Assembly: GCA_003586115.2 (NCBI GenBank)
Contig: QVOM02000034.1
Coordinates: 140,277,846-140,341,845 of the forward strand
Length of the DNA: 64,000 nucleotides
Direction: 5' to 3'
Source: Salvator merianae
Lineage: Eukaryota; Chordata; Lepidosauria; Squamata; Teiidae
Shown: piece by piece, positions 10,143 through 20,723 of the stretch
Layout: every line of letters begins with the position of its first letter
Position numbering within the stretch: position 1 is the stretch's first letter
Notes under the pieces: model-generated
The model's database searches: none
Told to the model about the DNA's origin: nothing
What the model saw: the letters and a program-made list of their open reading frames with translations, nothing else
Translations under genes and position numbers: made by a program

Positions 10143-10292
10143 AGCGCCCCGCTCGAAATCATTGTAGAAGGGCTTGTCCAGCAGGTGTCTCTCGCTTGTA
10201 CCTCCTGAGCCTACCAGGCTGAGGTAGATATAGTCATCTGTGCCTGCGAACCATTGATTCCCCGTTGCCACGGTCACTGTGTAAGAGGGCAT
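10143..10292 (-). CDS. ALOX5: Arachidonate 5-lipoxygenase, coding exon 1 (partial gene)
   Basis: ALOX5 oxygenates arachidonate to 5-HPETE and converts it to leukotriene A4, working with the membrane helper FLAP at the nuclear envelope. This minus-strand exon has 50 codons. It starts [17 protein letters not shown], continues [14 protein letters not shown] and ends [15 protein letters not shown], matching the N-terminal PLAT/C2-like domain of vertebrate ALOX5 almost residue for residue. The membrane-contacting Trp (residue 14 with Met) and the acidic/Asn calcium-site residues of YNDFE are kept. The start is supported by protein identity and by A at -3 (CAACAATG). The exon ends on a complete codon followed by the donor GTGAGT (10142-10137). 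The rest of the gene lies at lower coordinates; no second exon was found before position 1, so intron 1 is at least 10.1 kb. Confidence 0.95.
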
Positions 10293-10560
10293 TGTTGAAG
10301 CCTTCAGGGCTGGCGACTGGGCTCTGTGGCCTCTTTCGGCTTTCGCTGTTAAGAGTCAAGGCTCTTCTCCGTGGGGCGGGGTATGCAAAACAGGAGAGCG
10401 AGATCCTACGCAGCCTCCTCCCAGCTTTGCGCGGTCTGAAGACAGAAAGCAGTACTACAGGTGGCAAAAAACATGAACACCACAATGAGCAGCAGTGCAG
10501 TATATGTTAAACTTGGGAGGGGCTCCCTCCCCCGACGGGTTTTCATAGTTTGAAAATCTT
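10293..10560 (-). promoter_or_regulatory. Inferred ALOX5 5' UTR and proximal promoter
   Basis: This is the sequence immediately upstream of the ALOX5 start on the minus strand. It is moderately CpG-rich, with one clear GC box (GGGGCGGGG on the plus strand, 10373-10381) about 80 bp upstream of the ATG and no TATA box. Mammalian ALOX5 promoters are TATA-less with GC boxes; here only one is evident rather than a tandem series. Promoter function is inferred from position. Confidence 0.5.
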
Positions 10561-11260
10561 TCTGCTGCCTCGCAGATCAGCAAGCAAGAAAAAGAGGACC
10601 CGTGCAGTTGCTCTCCGTGACAGATCCATGCTGCCCCCCAACCCTAATCTGGACAGCCAGGAATCCCAGAGAGTGGAGATAAAGGGAAGGAAAATTATCG
10701 AGTCTGGGAGCGGCAGCTGGATAGAGCGCTCACTGTGGAGACGGGCTTGGAAGGACTGTGACATGTTAATACTGGATACTCACCAAAACAACTTGCTCAG
10801 CTGGGTCAACAGAATTCCCCCTCCTCAACTCTGGGAGCTGTATTTGGTAAACCTCCCCCTCTTCCATCACCATCCAGAACAGTACCAAAGTAGAAAAAAC
10901 TTCAGCACTGTGTCCGGATTTTTGACCAACTGCTCAAAGAGGGATTTCACAGGATTTGGTACTGTGGCCTCACATCCCGGAAAAGCTGAGAAGTTCAAAT
11001 TATCTTTCTTGACTTTGGTGCTGTTCTGGTTCTTTCACCAGCTTTGCTAAATGTAAGGCACAATTTGGCATTCCACCAATGTGGATGGTTGATGACAAAT
11101 ACTATCAAGTTCGCCCTCCCAGTGTAGCACAACTGCCCCCAAAATACTGAAGCATTGTGGGAAAGGAGGTCTGAAGGATTTAGCACTGCACCTCCTGCAT
11201 CAGCAGTGGGGTGCCAAATCCTCTCAAACTGCACCCACCCCTGCAGAAGAGCTATGAGGA
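10561..11260. other. Unassigned intergenic DNA upstream of ALOX5
   Basis: I recognise nothing here. Open frames on both strands (for example 10550-11050 plus) have no known domain, signal peptide or codon bias. Confidence 0.3.
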
Positions 11261-11460
11261 GGAGGAGGAGGGGGGGAGGAGGAGGAGNNNNNNNNNNNNN
11301 NNNNNNNNNNNNNNNNNNNNNNNNNNNNNNNNNNNNNNNNNNNNNNNNNNNNNNNNNNNNNNNNNNNNNNNNNNNNNNNNNNNNNNNNNNNNNNNNNNNN
11401 NNNNNNNNNNNNNNNNNNNNNNNNNNNNNNNGGAGGAGGAGGGGGAGGGGGAGGAGGAGG
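11261..11460. repeat. (GGA)n purine tract with 144-N assembly gap
   Basis: GGA/GGGGGA repeats lie on both sides of an N run at 11288-11431. The tract is homopurine on the plus strand and so can form triplex-type structures. The gap is probably unresolved repeat. Confidence 0.85.
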
Positions 11461-13475
11461 GAATTTTTCTCCAATTCTTCAAGCAGTCATGCTACCATGG
11501 AGGACAGGCTTCAGCACCCCATCTCCCATATCATTGAAGGGTGGTACATTTTCCCATTGACCCCCTCTGTGTCAAAGCTGGGCAAAAGATTGGGGGAGGG
11601 GTCCAGCAGCTTGACAGGCAGTATCAGCTCTGAGTGGAATGAATCTTGACAAGTTGTTGCCACAATAGTATAAGCCCTACAGACAACAGCCAAAGGATGG
11701 GAAAAACATTTTTCCTCCTTTGTTGTTTATCTAGAGGCTCATCCTGGCTTAAGATGTTCTTCAGTAACCATTAAATTGCATATTAGTGGATAAAGATTCT
11801 GGATAAAGTAAACAGCTGTGGATTTTAGGGATTTGTTTGGAGGATATGGGTAATTAATATGGATTTATTGGTGTGAAATTGTTTCCCTTGTCCATAATTT
11901 GAACCAGTGGGTCTGGGACACACACACATACAGCTTCAAAGCTTGCATGAGCTTCAAGGTCAGGCTCTGAGGGTTCAAAGGGTTAGGAACTTTTGTTCCT
12001 GGCCCTGGAGCCACTGAGGGACACATTTTGGCAGTGTCCTTTGCTGTGCTGCCAAGATAAGTGTCTCCCCCCCCCCCCAGTTCCAATCACAGAGGCATGC
12101 CTCCACGGGTCTGGACCAGGGCCCACTCATTTCAATGGGTCTACCAGTGATTCCAGTCAGGGCCTCCCTGATCTGAATCACACTCCATCTAGAGCAGATG
12201 GAGAAGTTGAGCTGGGGGTGGGGTCTCACCGATATGAACTAATGTATGGATAGATGAGGTCCAGAAGAGATCTTTGCAGCCCTTCATTCCAGATTAAAAC
12301 AATCTAGGTTGTTTATAATGTCCACTGAAGAAGATGTTAAAGTTGGAACATGCTTTAGTTTGAGTTATAATGGGTGCTACTGCTGTAGTTGTGGTGGATT
12401 TGCTGCCCCAGCTGTGTGGTGAGTCTGCCAATGCACTACTGGCATTCAGTGCAGACCTATAGAGTCATTGTGGGTGCAGGAAAATATGTGTTGTTCTGTC
12501 CACATTGCTTCTGACTACTCGTTGTCAACATCCTAACTAATCCAATAAACGGTGAACATTAACTTACGTTGAATGAAGTATATTCTCAAGTCAGAGGACA
12601 GAATTTAGAAAATAATTGAGTGGTGGAAAGAATGTTATTAATTGAAATGATATCTGGTTCTTATCTGAGGACAACCTATGTATGCAGATTTCTGGTCTTG
12701 AGATAGCAATCAGATGTTCCAACAGCTCTAGATGCATAGATGCTGCACCTAGTTCAGCTATAAATGGGAGAAGGTGTTGGTTGAAACAGATTAATAATTA
12801 GTTGTATATAGCAAGCCAGTATCTCTTGTAATGTGTGGAACAGCTTAAAAAAATTGATCCATTCTATCAAAAAGTTATTCTTATATTCTAATTTTATACA
12901 GTGTTCAGGCTTTCACCTGAAAATGTTTTCTATTTCATTTTTGTTTGTAAACCAGACTTTTGTCATCAGGTACCTTTGAGCTTGCTCTGACTCCAATTAT
13001 GAATTCCTAGCAATTTAGCAGCTTCTTCAAGGAAGGAAGTAATGTACGTTGGTGTGGGTATTTAAAAAGAAGTCCATGGATGATTATGTCACAGGAGCGG
13101 GGCTTTCCAGCCACCTCTGTTGGTGCTCCTTCTTATTTGCTGAACTAACAGACCTTCCCAAAGTTGAAAATCCAGTCATGACTTGTAGCCAGTAGTTCCC
13201 CTGGTACTAAATAGTGGTTGCAGTATATGTGCAGAGGAAGAATAACTTACTGGAATTCATCCAAAGTCTTTGAAGTCACCGAACTGCAGCAATTCAGGTC
13301 TTTATTCAGCTTTTTAAAGGCTTTTTCTATGGCTATGCTTTTTCTGGTGAGGTTGCTTTATGAAAAAGGCAACTATGCACCATGTGTCATCAGTCTTCTG
13401 ACTTCAAAATCTTTGGGCTAATCCCCAGTAAACCTCTTCTCTGCATTTGCATGCATAAATGTAGTCTGGCATCTT
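11461..13475. other. Unassigned intergenic DNA
   Basis: No gene or classified element is visible. A C run is present at 12067-12079. There is no conserved coding pattern on either strand. Confidence 0.3.
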
Positions 13476-13489
13476 GAGATTAGGAACCA

Positions 13490-14108
13490 CAGGTTATTCA
13501 GAATAAAATTAATGATATTTTAAATTTAAATTTGAATTTAAATTTGAATTTGAATTTATCACCTGAACTAGTCTTTTTTGAACTGACATCAGGGAGAATA
13601 AGGGAGGAAAAACAGTATTTATTTGCTCAAATGATACTTGCAGCACAATCAACAATTGTATTGGGATGGAGGGAAATTACTAAATGGACATTAGATAACT
13701 GGTATAGGTATTTAATGGAACAATATAGATTTGTTAAAATATGAGAAATAAGATTTAAAAATCAAAGTACAAAATTGCTTTATAAAACAGAGGAAAAATG
13801 GAAAGATTTATTGTATTTTTCAACGAGACCCCAGGTACCAAAAGAATTAAGAGAAGAAATAATAAGACTAACACTTTGGTTCAGCTAAAACGAAAAGAGA
13901 AAGAAGACGGAAGAAGTAATCTAAAGTTATCAACCAGTGTGCATAAGGGGTAGTTTGGTAGTGTGGTGGTGGGGTAGTAGTTATTGGTTTTTGATTGTTA
14001 GTTTTTCAATATAGTTTCTTTTTGGGGGGGAGCACTATTTTTTCTTTTGTTATAATCTGTTATTATTTGTCATTTCAAATAAATTTAATACAAAATAAAT
14101 TAAAAAAA
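13490..14108 (+). mobile_element. 5'-truncated L1-clade LINE insertion with 14-bp target duplication
   Basis: Flanked by perfect copies of GAGATTAGGAACCA at 13476-13489 and 14109-14122, with an A-rich 3' end (AATTAAAAAAA). Translation gives FAQMILAAQSTIVLGWREIT, then TLDNWYRYLMEQYRF and KTEEKWKDLLYF, which fits the C-terminal end of an L1/Tx1-type ORF2. A degenerate AAATTTGAATTT repeat sits near the 5' end (13519-13557). The long clean duplication shows target-primed integration of a truncated copy. Confidence 0.85.
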
Positions 14109-14122
14109 GAGATTAGGAACCA

Positions 14123-14589
14123 GGGGTGATTTTAGTGTCCAGATGATATTTGTTTTCAGGTAGAAGAAAATTGCCTGAATAAATTGGCAAAATTCTTGCT
14201 CAGTATGTTTACCTGCAGCAGAGTTCTAGCCATATCATTGTTGCAATGTTCTCTACCCTTAATTGTTGGTAACAAGTATGCTGCTCTGTATTATTTCCCT
14301 TGAAGAAACAGAATCTTTGCATCTTTGGCTTCTTCCATTCTGGTGTGTCAATATTTCCTGGATCATTTGCAAAGGTCCTGGTTTATCTGGCTAGGAAGCA
14401 TTGAAAGCTTTGACACAAGAGGAGAAAGAAATGTCAATGTCTTCAGCATTAACCCATGGAAATCTAGCCTCTGAATGGACGAAATTCTACAGTCCCCCCC
14501 CCGAACTCTGGAATCTAAAATGTTTGCTGTAGTCCCAGAGCCTTAGAAATGACTTTGTAACCTGTTCCAGACTGATACACTTCAATAAT
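14123..14589. other. Unassigned, possibly part of the DNA transposon that follows
   Basis: I see no clear gene or boundary. It may be the decayed upstream part of the element at 14590-16161. Confidence 0.3.
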
Positions 14590-14905
14590 TTTTTCTCATC
14601 CCTTTCAGAATTTCTTTTGATCGTGACATAGTGTGCAACTTGTTAAGACATTTTAGCCTACTCCACATTGCTGCAAATATTCCATTTAAGTGATTATTGG
14701 ATTTAACAGGGCTTGCAGTAATCAAGCTTGGATGCGTCTAGTCTGATTGAACCCAATTAGCAATTAAATTTGGTCCATTGGTTGACTAAGGGGTGATTAC
14801 TTTTTCACATGGGTGATATAGGTGTTTGATATTTTTTCCTTCAATAAATGAAATTATAATTTGAAAGCTGTATTTTGTGTTTAGTCAGGTTATTTTTGTC
14901 TCATA
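14590..14905 (+). mobile_element. DNA transposon terminal region, left part (split by Harbinger H1)
   Basis: Contains TTGATCGTGACATAGTGTG, TTAAGTGATTATTGGATTT and GGGGTGATTACTTTTTCACA, words typical of the 3' half of a widespread vertebrate DNA transposon whose terminus reads GGGGCAAATACTTTTTCAC followed by GGCACTGTA. The right part resumes at 16074. The superfamily is left open. Confidence 0.55.
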
Positions 14906-16073
14906 GGGTGTGGTCCGATATCATAAATTTAATCCGTATCGGAAGAGTATAAGGACTGAATTCATCTTCTGGTCATTCCCGCATTTGCATTTTAACACAG
15001 ACTCAATTTGGACTTGCTCATTCTCACACTGATGATTTCTATGCGTGGCATGGGGAAACCATACCTTTTCTGTCTCTACCCCTTGCCAAATTCTCCTCGC
15101 TGTGCAGTCAGCGATTGGCTGCAGTCCCAATGTTCAAATGTTGACTTCACAGGGGCGGGAAAGTCCAGCTCCGCTCTCCGTATGTCCCCGCTGCTGACTC
15201 AGAACATGGATTCACTTGACGGCATTACTAGTCATTCACCATTCATTCCTTTTCCCCCTCCAGCCTGTATCTACACAAGTAGAACTTTAATATCACATGT
15301 ACCACACAATTAAGCTTCTTAAAGTGCAGGTTGCAATTTCTGCTCCATTGCAATTGCACTTTTGCTCAAAAGCAGGTAGAGGTTCGTGAAGAGGAGGAAA
15401 AGTGTTTGGGGAGTGGGGGGCTCTATTATCATGATAGTGTAGTTAATGGCCAACAAATGGACTCTACCTCACCTTCCCCTGGGACATCCACAGTGGCATG
15501 TGTGCCAATATGTAGCTGTGTGCGGCTGATAGCAAAACTGATACTGAGTGGGTTCTTTGCTGGGGTAAGAGGACTGCACCCCCAAACAGGTGTAGTCTGT
15601 TTTTTGGTTTAATCAGCAGGTGGAAGTGGAGGAAGCCTTTAATTTCTTCCTGTCAGTGTCGAATGGGGGATAAGGAAGAGAAAGGACCACAGTTTTGCAA
15701 AGTAAAATGGGGGACGGTTTTCTTTTCTCCTGGTAACGGGGGAAGGGGGGAATAATGGAGGAGGAAGCAACTGCTATGATTCCTGCCCACCCACAAAGTC
15801 TGTCATTGGACAGCAGGAAATGGGAAGCCCTCCCTCTGCACGTTTCCAAAAAAGCATGGTCCCTCCCAAATAGTGTCCTTCTGTGTTCTCAAATTGCAAA
15901 GTAAAGCAGGCTAGTGATCTGGAATGGCTTGAGAACTCATTAAATCCAAATGCCAAGTAGTCCAGATTTTGCCAATTTAGTCCAGAAAAACTATGGAAAG
16001 ATAAGATCATGTTGAGCCAGCGGGAACTGAAGACGGCCTGTAAACTGGTTAAATGCCGTGTCAGAATGTGGCC
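14906..16073 (+). mobile_element. Harbinger-like non-autonomous element H1 (1168 bp)
   Basis: Begins GGGTGTGGTCCGATA and ends GTCAGAATGTGGCC. These are decayed versions of the ends of H3 (GGCCGCGGTCCGACA and TGTCGGAACGCAGCC). Flanked by ATA at 14903-14905 and 16074-16076, a 3-bp target duplication. Removing it rejoins the host transposon. It is collinear with H3 and shares internal blocks such as GATTGGCTGCAGTCCCAA. No transposase frame. Confidence 0.8.
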
Positions 16074-16161
16074 ATATTGAATTTGGTTTCAAGATTTGAA
16101 ACAAATACATGGGACAAATACAGAAAAAGGGGGCAAATAATTTTTCATGGCACTGTAAAAA
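16074..16161 (+). mobile_element. DNA transposon terminal region, right part
   Basis: Continues the 14590-14905 element: GGGGGCAAATAATTTTTCAT then GGCACTGTA at 16132-16159, the recognisable terminus. Confidence 0.6.
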
Positions 16162-16477
16162 CTGAAAGGAAAGGTTACCTATAGGAAAAGCATCTGTAAT
16201 AGAAGCATAACCGGATAAGATGGATGGCACAAACAAGTGGAAAGTTTAATTATCTTAAAACTAGTGTATGCTCCTAGTTAAAACCAAATATAATTGAAAC
16301 AGATGATATAGATTGAGTGCTTGGTATCTCCTTCTCTTTGCTGCAAAAACTAGCCTCAGTTTATAGGGGATACATCTCATTCCTGACTCCGCTTCTGCTC
16401 TGTTTTGCAGTCTTGAAGGTACATTCATATACAAAATTTTAAACTTATTAATGCTATTAGTCATAGACTTGTTCAAG
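16162..16477. other. Unassigned intergenic DNA
   Basis: Nothing recognisable. Confidence 0.3.
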
Positions 16478-16735
16478 TTCCTCCAATACTTTCACTATTT
16501 TAATAGCATCTCCTGATGACTGAGTATGCCATCTACATATAAATTCAGTTTGACTTCCATTTTCCCTAAATGATATCCCCCGACCGCTACCATTTCTCTA
16601 ATCTTCTGGGCCAAAGGTTCTATCTCCATTAACAAAATCAAGAGTCACAGGAGACAACCCTATCATGTCTCTTTGGGGACACTATTGACGTTTGAGATGA
16701 CTCCATTTGTAAATATACTTATTTGGAAGTGAACA
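16478..16735 (-). mobile_element. L1-clade RT fragment, minus strand
   Basis: Minus-strand translation in shifting frames shows PLAQKIREMVAVGGYHLGKM, then LNLYVDGILS at the position of the LYADDVLLF catalytic box, then an EMLLK stretch. This fits an L1/Tx1-type RT palm region. It is short and frame-broken. Confidence 0.5.
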
Positions 16736-18415
16736 TAAGCATAGATAGAGAGTAGATGTGGTTCCCAAATGCCCTCTTACTATAACACAAAGGTTAAACA
16801 CAAAGTCTGATTGTAAATAGTTTCTGCAAAGAAAACATCTGAGGAGGAAGGCAACAGGATTATCACGTGAAGAAATGAGGAAGCCAGGGAAATGCCCAAA
16901 CTACTTGACATACAGCTAAGAGCCTCTATATCGCTGATGTCAGCACAGAGTGAAAACATCAAGAAGGAAGGGATGAACTGAGACACTGTTACATCAGGGG
17001 AAGGAGATGAAAACTAACCCCAGCAGCCTCAATCTGCTCTTAGAGACTTTAGAAAAATGATGGATGAGCAAACACATGTCTTAAACACTACAATAAAAGA
17101 AATACAAGAGGTCACAGAGGAGGTGGTGGGTCTAGCTGAGAGCAACAAGGAGCAGGTAAGAGAAAAGTGAAATCTCTCAATTAAGAATGTTGCATGGAAA
17201 CAACAATGGTGCAAACACAGCACTCGGGTTCTCATGTTGCTGATTCAAATCTTCCCAATTGTATCTGGAAAAGCTTGGCATAAAGAAACACAATAAACAA
17301 AGACTCTGGCCAGAGAAACCCCAACAACAAGCTTTGTGGCTGTGAGGCAGTTTACTGGAATAACCAGACTACTTTTATAGGAAAACCAATGAAAGGAATA
17401 ATAGCTTAACAAGTACAAGATTTATACCTGTTGGAAGACCTCAGTTCCTCATTCCCAGATTCATCCCTGAGATAGACTAAATATTCTGGAATAAAGCATG
17501 GATATTCCAGAATAAGTGATGTCTGAATGTAGCCTTAATCGTATCATATTAATTACAGCCAGGATGTGATTCTAATCTGCAAATGAAGGAGTAACTCTCA
17601 GCTGCAAAAAATCTCTGGGTACATCAAAATGACAGTGGGAGATACCTTAAAGAAACAAACCTTTTGGTACATGTAACCTTTTATCCTAACTTGCCTTCTA
17701 CTTTACAAACAGGAACTCTGCATTCTGTAATAGTAACTTAAAAGAAACATGAAACATTTGCCAGGCTGTAAAATGTTAATACTTGCAGATGCCATAAAAC
17801 ATTTCAAGGGGCATTGGAATTTTCACTACGAAGAAGACTGGTCTGGGACCTCCAGAATTAGAGAGAATTTGGAGAGGGGCATATTGAAATGTTTTTAATA
17901 AGGTGTTGGCAAGAGATTATACCAAATGCACCAATGGAGGAAGCTGATACATTGAGAGCTTATAGAGCTAGACAGAATATATTGAGATCTTATAGAACTG
18001 AATAATACAGAGATTAGCATATATCAGGATATTCCCCAAGCATTTTGCAAAAGAGAAAATTGTTCTGTGAAACTACACAAACGATGAGGAAGGCTGGTAT
18101 AGTCTATAGATGGAATCTTCCCTGTACATTAATAATCTTGCAAAGGAATAAAAACTGGAGAATAACAACAAATAAGGAGGCAACCAGGATTTGTGACAAA
18201 ATATTACAGGAAAAGAGTGCCAACGAGGATGAAACACAGAAATGTTATGAGGTTCAAAAACAAAAGACTGCAAACTCAGAATGTGACAATGAACAGCAAA
18301 CCTTGCAGTCGAGCTCTTCAAAATAACATAGCCAACCAGCCAAGATGAAAAATATCTGATATGTTTCTTAAAAGATGCAAAGTTAAAGAATGAAGGGGAG
18401 TAATCATACAAAGCT
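16736..18415 (+). mobile_element. L1-clade LINE remnant with ORF1-like coding sequence
   Basis: Two coding pieces are visible. Around 17040-17165 is a coiled-coil-like stretch (MMDEQTHVLNTTIKEIQE). Around 18030-18326 is an L1 ORF1p C-terminal-domain stretch: LQKRKLFCETTQTMRKAGIV, YRWNLPCTLIIL, then NKEATRICDKILQE. The order (coiled coil, then RNA-binding C-terminal domain) matches L1-type ORF1p. The middle has many stops. Boundaries are approximate. Confidence 0.55.
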
Positions 18416-18975
18416 TTTATTCTTTGTTGTCAGTGTTGCTTCTGCTTAATATTGCTCCCTCACTTATACTTTGCCACCAATTTTCCCTTCCTTCTCCCTC
18501 CCCCCATTCAATTCAAACATATTTCTTGTTACATCCACTTGGTTATTTGGAATTTGAAATCACTAATAAAAGCAATATTCACTCAACAATTGTAATAAGT
18601 TAATCAGTACTAACTAACCAAAGTAATTAACTGACTATATTTTCAATCAATTGATATTTTTTATTCTTTTGTTTAAGCGCCCTCTAATGTTTGTTTGATG
18701 AAACATTTTTGTTCATTGAATGAAGGTGGAAAATGCAGTTAATTGAAACATAGAGTACAGTAGTAAGAACTTTAGCTTGCTGATTCCTTTTTGGAATACT
18801 GGTGTCTGAGCAGTAGTGATTGTTTGTTTGTTGGGATCGAGGTAAGTGTATAGATTTACATTTGTTTGTGAGTTTATGTCCACCTCCTGACTGGCTGAAT
18901 TGTAAGTTGTTAAAGCAAGTAACTGCCCAAGGAATATAAGAGAAGGAACAAAAATAAAACATCTGTGATACTATG
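18416..18975. other. Unassigned intergenic DNA
   Basis: AT-rich; no gene or defined repeat seen. Confidence 0.3.
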
Positions 18976-19228
18976 GCCACGTTCCGACACGGCATTTAAT
19001 CAGTTTACAGGACATCTTCAGTTCCTGTAGTTTTTCTGGACTAAATTGGCGAAATCCAGACTACTTTGTATTCGGATTTAATGAGTTCTCAAGCCATTCC
19101 AGATCGCTAGCCCGCTTTATTTTGTGATGTGGGAACAGGAAGGGGACTGTTTGGGAGGGACCATACTTTTGGGGGGACATGCAGAGGGAGGGATCCCCAT
19201 TTTGTGCCGTCCAATGACAGGCTTTATG

Positions 19229-19882
19229 AATCATAGAATCATAGAATCATAGAGTTGGAAGGGACCTCTAGGGTCATCGAGTCCAACCCCCTGCTCAATG
19301 CAGGATTCACTAAAGCATCCCAGACAGATAACTATCCAGTCTCTCCTTGAAGACCTCCAGCGAAGGAGAGCCCACCACCTCCTGTGGCAACCTGTTCCAA
19401 TGACTGATTGCCCTTACGGTCAGGAAGTTTTTCCTAATATCTAGCCTGTATCTACTCCCTTGAAGTTTCATCCCATTGTTTCTAGTCCTTCCTTCTTGCG
19501 CAATTGAGAATAGGGCCAATCCTTCTGCACTGTGACAGCCCTTCAGATACTTGAAAACAGCTATCATGTCTCCCCTCAGTCTTCTCTTCTGCAGGCTGAA
19601 CATTCCTAGGTCCTTTAACCGTTCCTCGTAGGACATGGTTTGCAGACCACTCACCATTTTGGTCGCCCTTCTCTGAACTTGTTCCAGTTTGTCAATGTCT
19701 TTTTTAAACTGGGGTGTCCAGAACTGGACACAATACTCCAGATGAGGTCTGACCAAGGAAGAGTAAAGTGGGACAATTACTTCTCGTGATCTAGACTCTA
19801 TACTCTTCTTGATACAGCCCAGGATGGTATTTGCCTTTTTTGCAGCTGCATCACACTGTTGACTCATGTTTAATCTGTGATC
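19229..19882 (-). mobile_element. CR1-clade LINE copy E, nested in H2
   Basis: A 5'-truncated CR1 with its 3' end at 19229 (TGATTCTATGATTCTATGAT on the minus strand). TATG occurs on both sides (19225-19228 and 19883-19886) and is a candidate 4-bp target duplication: removing the CR1 gives GCTTTATGGGTGGG, matching the uninterrupted sequence of H1 and H3. This is the best preserved CR1 in the window. Confidence 0.9.
19310..19867 (-). pseudogene. CR1 ORF2 C-terminal fragment, uninterrupted (185 codons)
   Basis: An open frame without stops from [20 protein letters not shown] through [32 protein letters not shown] and [17 protein letters not shown] to the natural stop after LDSYLSGML. This region lies after the RT catalytic core, so it cannot act alone. 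Its intact frame implies a recent insertion or a low mutation rate. It is not a host gene. Confidence 0.85.
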
Positions 19883-20723
19883 TATGGGTGGGCAGGAAGC
19901 ACAGTAGTTTCCTCTGCCTCCATTATCCCTCCTTCTGTCACTGCCAGGGGAAAAGAAACCATTCTCCTTTTTACTTCGCTAAGCTGCGGTCCTTTCTCTT
20001 TCTTTAGCCCCCATTCAACACTGCCAGGAAGAAATTAAAGGTTTCCTCCACTTCCGTCTGCTCTTTAAACCAAAAAATAAACTGCGCCTGTTTGGGGTTG
20101 CAGTCCTCTTGCCCCAACAAAGAACCTACTCAAGATGAGTTTTGCCATCGGCAGCACACAGCTACACAGCGGGGACACATGCCGCTGCAGATGTCTTGCA
20201 GGGAGATGATGCAGAGACCTCTCCCTGCTTTTGCGCTACTTTTAAATTGTGCAATTGCGCAAAAGTGCACTTGCAAGGGAGCAGAAATTGCCATCAACCC
20301 TTTAAAAAGCTTAATTGTGCGGTACACATAGTTTTAAAGTTCTGCTTGTGTAGATAGAGGCTGTAGGGGGGAGAAGGAGCAAATGGCAAATGACTAGTAA
20401 CGCTGCCAAGTGAATCCATGTTCTGAGGCAGCAGCGGGGACATATGGAGAGCGGAGCTTGACTTTCCCACCCCTGTGACATCAGGATTTGAACGTTGAGA
20501 CTGCAGCCAATCACTGGCTGCACAGGGAGGAGAATTTGATGAGGGGTGGGGGCAGAAAAGATACAGTTTCTCCATGCCAAGCACGGGAAACATCAGTGTG
20601 AGAATGAGCAAGTACGAATTGAGTCCGTCTTAAACTGTAAACTGTGGGAATGATCAGAGGACGAATTCAGTCCTTGTACTCTTCTGATACGGATTAAATT
20701 TATGATGTCGGACTGCGGCCTAA

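Larger units (their letters stand above)
18976..20720 (-). mobile_element. Harbinger-like non-autonomous element H2, inverted, with nested CR1
   Basis: In reverse orientation relative to H1 and H3. The plus-strand ends are GGCCACGTTCCGACA and TGTCGGACTGCGGCC, a near-perfect inverted repeat. The flanks are TAT (18973-18975) and TAA (20721-20723), a 3-bp duplication with one mismatch. Interior blocks match H3 in reverse (CCAATGACAG, GGACTGCAACCCCAAACAGG-type words). A CR1 insertion (19229-19882) interrupts it; without that the element is about 1.09 kb. Confidence 0.82.

Noticed and set aside
10550..11050. 166-codon plus-strand frame upstream of ALOX5
   Set aside because: No recognisable motif. 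It overlaps the inferred ALOX5 promoter side; a chance frame is more likely.
10995..11649. Reading frames spanning the (GGA)n tract
   Set aside because: They are carried by 144 unknown bases and homopurine repeat.
19310..19867. Intact 185-codon frame as a host gene
   Set aside because: It is the C-terminal part of CR1 ORF2, with the CR1 3' end immediately following.
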